Assembly: GCF_000737785.1 (NCBI RefSeq)
Contig: NZ_JPRO01000004.1
Location: 1 to 64,000, forward strand
Source of the DNA: Chryseobacterium luteum
Lineage (GTDB): Bacteria > Bacteroidota > Bacteroidia > Flavobacteriales > Weeksellaceae
Length of the DNA stretch: 64,000 nt
Direction: 5' to 3'
Both the position numbers and the translations under genes were made by a program. This document shows positions 59,462-64,000 of this stretch, piece by piece (positions within the stretch are counted from its first letter, which is position 1; each line of letters opens with the position of its first letter). A model generated the notes under the pieces. The model made no database searches. It was not told the DNA's origin and saw nothing but the letters and a program-made list of their open reading frames with translations.

Positions 59462-60346
59462 ATGAAATATAGAAAAAACACTTTTATATTACTTATTATT
59501 TTCCTCATCCTTTCCTGCAAAAGCAAAAAACTGAATTATATTGAATATTATCATAAAGTATATGCTATTGACAGCGCCCATAGAGCGGGTAAAGATACTT
59601 TGGCAACAATCAGGCAGTATAAAAAATTATTCAGAAAATATCCTCCCGCTCAAAATGAAAGGATCGAAGAGTATGAAGCCTACATAAAGTATGCAGACAA
59701 ATTCAATAAAAAATTTGGTGGTATAAAAAGTTTGGACAGGCTTATAGCGCAGTCTGCACCTAACTGGAAATACAAAAGAGAAGATCAGGATTTTTTTAAA
59801 CTCTATAAAAAGTACGGAATTGACAGCATTGGTGTTGAACGAAAAGTTTTGCAGTGGAAAAAAGGCTTAAATAAAATACTGATAGATTCTTTCAGTATAG
59901 CAGCAACAAGGGATCGGTATAATGATCGTGTAGGCCCTACTGTAGTAATAGATGACAAAAAGAATGCGGAACTTCTGATCTGGACATTGAAGAATTATAG
60001 TTTCCCATCAAAACAAAAAATAGGACTTTACGGAAATAATGATGTCCCAATATATATGGGCATTATACTCAATCATATGGCAGGATCCGAATATTATGAG
60101 TACTTCAGGACTAAACTGCTGGAATATGTAAAATCCGGTGAATGTACACCCAGAGACTATATTGAGATGATAGATAAATACCAGTATATTCATTATCTGG
60201 AACCTGTGTACGGTATATTCATTCATTATAATTTTCCGGATTTTAATGCTTCAGACTCTGCAAGAATAGACCGGAACCGGAAAGCGGTAGGGTTTCCTAC
60301 GCTCAAACAGTCTTCAAAGATTACAAGAGACTTCCAAAGAAAATGA
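59462..60346 (+). CDS. DUF6624-like lipoprotein of the peptide cluster, copy 2
   Basis: The 294-residue paralogue of the 56410 protein has a signal with lipobox LILSC (cysteine at about 20) followed by KSKK. It shares KLFRKYPP...ERIEEYEAYI, RLIAQSAPNWKYKREDQDFFKLYKKYGIDS and the C-terminal LLEYVKSGECTPRDYIEMIDKYQ with copy 1. It ends the run of genes on this strand. Its distance of 64 bp from the SPASM gene suggests the same transcript but independent translation. Confidence 0.7.
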   Translation: MKYRKNTFILLIIFLILSCKSKKLNYIEYYHKVYAIDSAHRAGKDTLATIRQYKKLFRKYPPAQNERIEEYEAYIKYADKFNKKFGGIKSLDRLIAQSAPNWKYKREDQDFFKLYKKYGIDSIGVERKVLQWKKGLNKILIDSFSIAATRDRYNDRVGPTVVIDDKKNAELLIWTLKNYSFPSKQKIGLYGNNDVPIYMGIILNHMAGSEYYEYFRTKLLEYVKSGECTPRDYIEMIDKYQYIHYLEPVYGIFIHYNFPDFNASDSARIDRNRKAVGFPTLKQSSKITRDFQRK

Positions 60347-60461
60347 ATAGTCAATTAGTTGTTTATTATACTCCTTATTATCTCTAAAAATAATGAAATT
60401 ACAACCACAGAAGTAATTAACCGAGCTTAGATTAAACATCTGAACAGCCCAGCCGAATCTT

Positions 60462-60839
60462 CTACCTAAAGAATTTCCATTTCGGAATAATAGCAAGCAT
60501 TCCAAAACCTGTAAAAAGGAAAAGATTGGTAACATCCGTATACAAAAACGTAGACAGATAATAATTGTGCATAAAGAAATGCAGCACCAAAAGCGCTGGA
60601 AACATAAAGATCCCGATTTTTCTGTAGAAGAACATCAGGACAAGCCCGGCTATCATCAGTACATCAATGGAAAAGATAACGAAAAAGTACCATCCCGGGA
60701 TCCGGAGATATTCATGCTGAAGATATTCATCCACATCTATTCCCAGCCCCATAATGGTGAACAGCATTAGTGCTGCAAATGCTAAAATAAAGCCCCATCC
60801 TTTCTTCGGATCCTCGTCAAAGTAACTGTATTCTTCCAT
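60462..60839 (-). CDS. Hypothetical four-helix membrane protein
   Basis: The 125-residue protein has four hydrophobic helices (about 16-33, 50-71, 75-92 and 100-120), with short polar loops (DEDPKKGWG, YRKIG). No signature recognised. It is convergent with the peptide cluster, and its stop lies 115 bp from the end of the second lipoprotein. The 60347-60461 gap shows nothing notable. Confidence 0.65.
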   Translation of the reverse strand: MEEYSYFDEDPKKGWGFILAFAALMLFTIMGLGIDVDEYLQHEYLRIPGWYFFVIFSIDVLMIAGLVLMFFYRKIGIFMFPALLVLHFFMHNYYLSTFLYTDVTNLFLFTGFGMLAIIPKWKFFR

Positions 60840-60909
60840 AGATGCAAAAATAAAGAACTTATGAATACATTCATAAGTTCTCCGGTATATTATTCGTTTA
60901 AAATTTGAA

Positions 60910-61380
60910 TTATATAGAAATAGCGTTGATCAGTCTGTTTTTGTCGCTCAAGTACTCTTCCATAGAGATCATACTTTCGGTTCTCATTACATCCTGAATG
61001 TCGTCTATCTGATAGATAATTCTCTTCGCATCTTCCGTATTCTTAGCTCTTACTTTACAGAAAATATTATATTTCCCTGAAATAACGCTTGCTTCGATTA
61101 CGTTCGGAAGTACTGATAACTCTTTCAATACCTCTTGAGTGCGGTTTGATTTTGTCAAAAGGATCCCAATGAAAGCTGTAAAGTGATAATCCAGCTTACC
61201 ATAATCGATATTAAGAGATGATCCCAAAATAATACCTGCATCCTCCATTTTTTTCACTCTTACGTGAATTGTTCCAGCAGAAACATCCATCTGCTTTGCA
61301 ATTTCTGTAAAAGGCATTCTTGTGTTTTCGACTAAGAAATCAAGAATTTTCTTGTCTATTTCGTCCAGTTGATAGTTCAT
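60910..61380 (-). CDS. Lrp/AsnC-family transcriptional regulator
   Basis: The 156-residue protein has an N-terminal winged HTH (DEIDKKILDFLVENTRMPFTEIAKQMDVSAGTIHVRVKKMEDAGII, residues 5-50). A C-terminal RAM ligand/oligomerisation domain follows, with KVRAKNTEDAKRIIYQIDDIQDVMRTESMISMEEY. It binds DNA as a dimer or octamer and responds to an amino acid. On the minus strand, TAAATTTG at 61425-61432 is a good -7 box 45 bp upstream of its start. Confidence 0.92.
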   Translation of the reverse strand: MNYQLDEIDKKILDFLVENTRMPFTEIAKQMDVSAGTIHVRVKKMEDAGIILGSSLNIDYGKLDYHFTAFIGILLTKSNRTQEVLKELSVLPNVIEASVISGKYNIFCKVRAKNTEDAKRIIYQIDDIQDVMRTESMISMEEYLSDKNRLINAISI

Positions 61381-61514
61381 ATTAGTTAAATTACAATTTT
61401 CTTAAAAAATCTATGTATTTATTGCAAATTTATAAAAAATAATTTAACTAAAAAAATTATATCAAATATTAACAATAATTAACACGGATGATAAAAATCA
61501 TTAAAATATCACGA

Positions 61515-64000
61515 TTATTTACTCCCTGATTTTGTAGAATCTGTTTTTATTTCCGTTTCAACTTTTGGCTGTTTTTTATCTTTTTTCCTCTTTTTAAACA
61601 GAGAATTAAAGCTTTTACTCCACACTACCCCTCCACCATAGGCCTGATTTGCAGAACCGTTCGTGCTCACCATACCAATATTGGTAGGTTTGGAATAGCC
61701 TCTTAAAACCAAACTTCCGTCATTCTTTTTAGAAATATCATACTCAATAGATCCTTCACCAGAGAGATAATTAGCCTGTGCACCCTCCGTTTTGTTCAAA
61801 GGAATACCCAATCCTGTCTTTATATTGATCCTCGGTGAAACCGCCACACTCACTCCTGCATTGGCCCTGTCTCCCGTATTGGAGTTTTGGTCACCTTTCA
61901 CATAATTCAGGTCAATCTGAAATTCGTTACTCATTGTATTAAGGACAGATCCAAGCTGCTTAAGAAGCATATTATATCCGGAAGATTCCGCAACGCCTGC
62001 CACATCAAAATCCACCCCTCCGCTGTTGGAAACATTAAAGGTGCTCAACAGCAGTACAGAACCGAACTGAAGCACTTTTTCACCTTCCTGGCTCATCTTG
62101 GCGGCCAATGTTTCCTTTACCTGGCTGGAAACATCAAGAGCAGTCACATTCAGGTCAATTTTCGGGTTAATCAGGGACTGGGTAATATTAGCCTGAAGAA
62201 GCACACTGATCGGCTGCAGTTTCCCCATGCTCAGATATTCTCCCGCATTGGAAACCATTCTTACATAATTGGCTGTAATATCCAGTGCCGGCTTCATCGC
62301 ATCACCGTCCCACCTGATGCTGCTGTTCTTTTCTATCTGGAAAGTTTTATTAAGAATCGCTTTAGAAACAAATGTTCCGTTATCTACTTTATAAGTCCCG
62401 TTCATCGCAATACCTCCCTGTCTTCCCATCTGGAACCTCAGCTTATCCGCTGTTCCTTTTACCGTAATATTTCCCACATCATCACCTACAAGAACATTCA
62501 CCGTAGTTCCTTTATCCACATCAAGACTGAAGTCGATACGCATATTAGCCCCCGTTTTTTTCTTTTCTTCCAATGTGATAAGCCCGTCTTTTCCTTCTTT
62601 CAGGAATCTCAACATTTTAAATTCTTCCACATTGGATGTTGAGCTGGAATTAAAGGTAAAGTTACTTCCGTTCAGTGCCTTCATATTGGGAGTTGAAATA
62701 CTCAATCCGGAAACAGGTCCGTCTACATACAGATCCCCCTGTCCGTAAACCCTTCCCCAGAAAAGATCATAATCTTTCTGCGTGGTATTCAGCATAAGAA
62801 GATTGTCGGCCCTCATTACAAGGTTGACCCCCATTGATGAAATGGTTTCAAACTGGATGGCCCCGGAAACTGTTCCTTTAGAATTTGACCTTCCGTCATG
62901 AACCTGGATATTGTTAAGAATAGCAAGTCCCTTTGAAAGTGGAATTACAGTATCATCAAATGAATAATCCACTCCGGTAAACAGAAGCTTCAGTCCAAAA
63001 CCTTTCAAAGCAATGTCACCGCTGTAATCAAGATTGTTTAATTTTCCGTTGATCTTCAGATCGCCCGTTGCTTTTCCTCTGATATTTCCAAAAACAGTCT
63101 GAACAAACTGCTGGGTAAAAGCAAGGTCAAAATCACGCATTTCCGCGGTCAGATCAATTGTAGGAGAAGCAGTATTATTATTTACAGTACCTGTCAGATG
63201 CAGGTTGTTATTACCAAGAACGCCTGCCGAAGTCACTTTTACATCTACGTCATAAACATTCAGAGAGAAGCCGTTGGTCGCAGAAATTGTAAGATCACCC
63301 ATTTCATTCCCGTTCATCACAATATTGTCTACGGTAAGATCTACGAGCGGCTGCAGAGTGCTTTTATCCATCTTGATCTTTACACTTCCGTTCGCAAGAC
63401 CTTTTATGCCCATAGGATTTCCGCCGGACTGCATTTCAAGAAGCTTTTCAATAGCAAACTCTTCAACATCTGCATCTACATAAAAATCTTTGGCAGATTT
63501 GAACTGGGCCTCTTTAATAAAAAGGGCACTTTTATCCGAATATATCCGAAGATTCCTGATATCGAAATCTCCTGCCTTTTTCCTGTAGGTAATGGAATGA
63601 TCAAGCTCGGGACTTGTATCTATTGCCCAGGTCACCTCATTGAACTTAACTTCTGTAGGTTCAAACCTGAAAACGTAATCTCCGGCAGCATTGGTGGACT
63701 GATCTACATTAATGGCATAGGCTTTAAGGTTATCATTCAACTCATCCTCCGGACTTCCATGCTTGAATGTAGTGGCGAGGTGAAGAGCTGTATTGTTTTC
63801 GTTTTTTCCTTTAAGTTCAAAATCTTTGATGATGTTTTTATTGTATTCCAGCTTGCTGATTTTTGCATACAGCTGTTCGTTAAGGTTGGCCGTATTGATC
63901 CTTACCATAACGCTGTCGATCATGGCACTGTCCCTGGAAATATTATTCCTGTCATTGATCTTATATTCGGGATTGGCAGCGGCCAACGCTTTGTCTGCAT
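61515..64000 (-). CDS. TamB-like translocation and assembly module protein, 5' end outside window
   Basis: The last 828 or so residues of a very large protein are visible; the frame is still open at the window edge. Long stretches of alternating beta strands (residues with GDLKINGKLNNLDYSGDIALKGFGLKLL, GTVNNNTASPTIDLTAEM) form the bridge-like groove of the AsmA/TamB group. The C-terminal DUF490/TamB domain has KILNKTFQIEKNSSIRWDGD and, near the end, the GDRANAGVSVAVSPRINIKTGLGIPLNKTEG barrel-like part. It would span the periplasm, moving lipid or helping outer membrane protein assembly. A Lys/Ser-rich tail follows. Confidence 0.88.
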   Translation of the reverse strand, partial: ADKALAAANPEYKINDRNNISRDSAMIDSVMVRINTANLNEQLYAKISKLEYNKNIIKDFELKGKNENNTALHLATTFKHGSPEDELNDNLKAYAINVDQSTNAAGDYVFRFEPTEVKFNEVTWAIDTSPELDHSITYRKKAGDFDIRNLRIYSDKSALFIKEAQFKSAKDFYVDADVEEFAIEKLLEMQSGGNPMGIKGLANGSVKIKMDKSTLQPLVDLTVDNIVMNGNEMGDLTISATNGFSLNVYDVDVKVTSAGVLGNNNLHLTGTVNNNTASPTIDLTAEMRDFDLAFTQQFVQTVFGNIRGKATGDLKINGKLNNLDYSGDIALKGFGLKLLFTGVDYSFDDTVIPLSKGLAILNNIQVHDGRSNSKGTVSGAIQFETISSMGVNLVMRADNLLMLNTTQKDYDLFWGRVYGQGDLYVDGPVSGLSISTPNMKALNGSNFTFNSSSTSNVEEFKMLRFLKEGKDGLITLEEKKKTGANMRIDFSLDVDKGTTVNVLVGDDVGNITVKGTADKLRFQMGRQGGIAMNGTYKVDNGTFVSKAILNKTFQIEKNSSIRWDGDAMKPALDITANYVRMVSNAGEYLSMGKLQPISVLLQANITQSLINPKIDLNVTALDVSSQVKETLAAKMSQEGEKVLQFGSVLLLSTFNVSNSGGVDFDVAGVAESSGYNMLLKQLGSVLNTMSNEFQIDLNYVKGDQNSNTGDRANAGVSVAVSPRINIKTGLGIPLNKTEGAQANYLSGEGSIEYDISKKNDGSLVLRGYSKPTNIGMVSTNGSANQAYGGGVVWSKSFNSLFKKRKKDKKQPKVETEIKTDSTKSGSK

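Noticed and set aside
1..64000. CRISPR array, tRNA or rRNA genes
   Set aside because: No regularly spaced 25-40 bp repeats with unique spacers and no cloverleaf or rRNA-like sequence were recognised.

Overview
The window looks like a chromosomal piece of a flavobacterium (Bacteroidota, Weeksellaceae; most like Chryseobacterium or a close relative). The grounds are AT-rich DNA, promoters of the Bacteroidota type (TTTG, then TAnnTTTG about 18-23 bp downstream), a type IX secretion sorting tail on one protein, many small lipoproteins with an L-x-x-C box followed by K/S, a transketolase split into two genes, and family content (DUF6443 RHS proteins, DUF6624 lipoproteins, a grasp-with-spasm peptide cluster). 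The genus is an inference.

Region 1 (1-32.7 kb) is ordinary chromosome. It holds an XRE regulator, a tandem pair of M16 peptidases, secG, a glycosyltransferase, recR, a LURP-one-like protein, pepD, a LOG-family hydrolase, a ferredoxin plus its reductase, pheS, a YceI lipoprotein, an ABC ATPase, an rRNA cytosine methyltransferase, asnB, an MFS exporter, a probable redox or stress operon (pirin, FMN reductase, TMEM175-like channel, mono-cluster ferredoxin, OsmC, two small acetyltransferases), a sodium:solute symporter and the two transketolase subunits. Most gene ends carry clear hairpin terminators. Three intergenic gaps hold copies of one degenerate dispersed repeat.

Region 2 (about 32.9-54.0 kb) is an integrated mobile element. 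A tyrosine integrase with its promoter, an HTH/excisionase-like protein and a protein with family A polymerase-like motifs sit at the right end. A serine recombinase and an ArdA antirestriction protein sit at the left end. The cargo is a fused nuclease-methyltransferase with a specificity subunit (BcgI-like layout), a candidate structured RNA with its own terminator, four small envelope proteins, and a T9SS/RHS polymorphic toxin operon with an immunity gene and fossils of an older toxin-immunity cassette. The element is bracketed by a 20-bp inverted repeat that would form one terminator hairpin if the element were removed, so it seems to have inserted into the loop of the transketolase terminator.

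Region 3 (54.0-64.0 kb) returns to the chromosome. After three small hypothetical genes comes the most interesting locus, a grasp-with-spasm ribosomal peptide cluster (56.1-60.3 kb). It has a 67-residue precursor with a double-glycine leader, a terminator that probably attenuates readthrough, a DUF6624-like lipoprotein, an ATP-grasp peptide ligase, an unrecognised 60-residue protein, a SPASM protein without a radical SAM motif, and a second DUF6624-like lipoprotein. Four of these genes overlap by 4 nt each. An Lrp/AsnC regulator and the C-terminal part of a TamB-like protein close the window.

No tRNA, rRNA or CRISPR array was seen. All family assignments come from reading motifs; no search was run.
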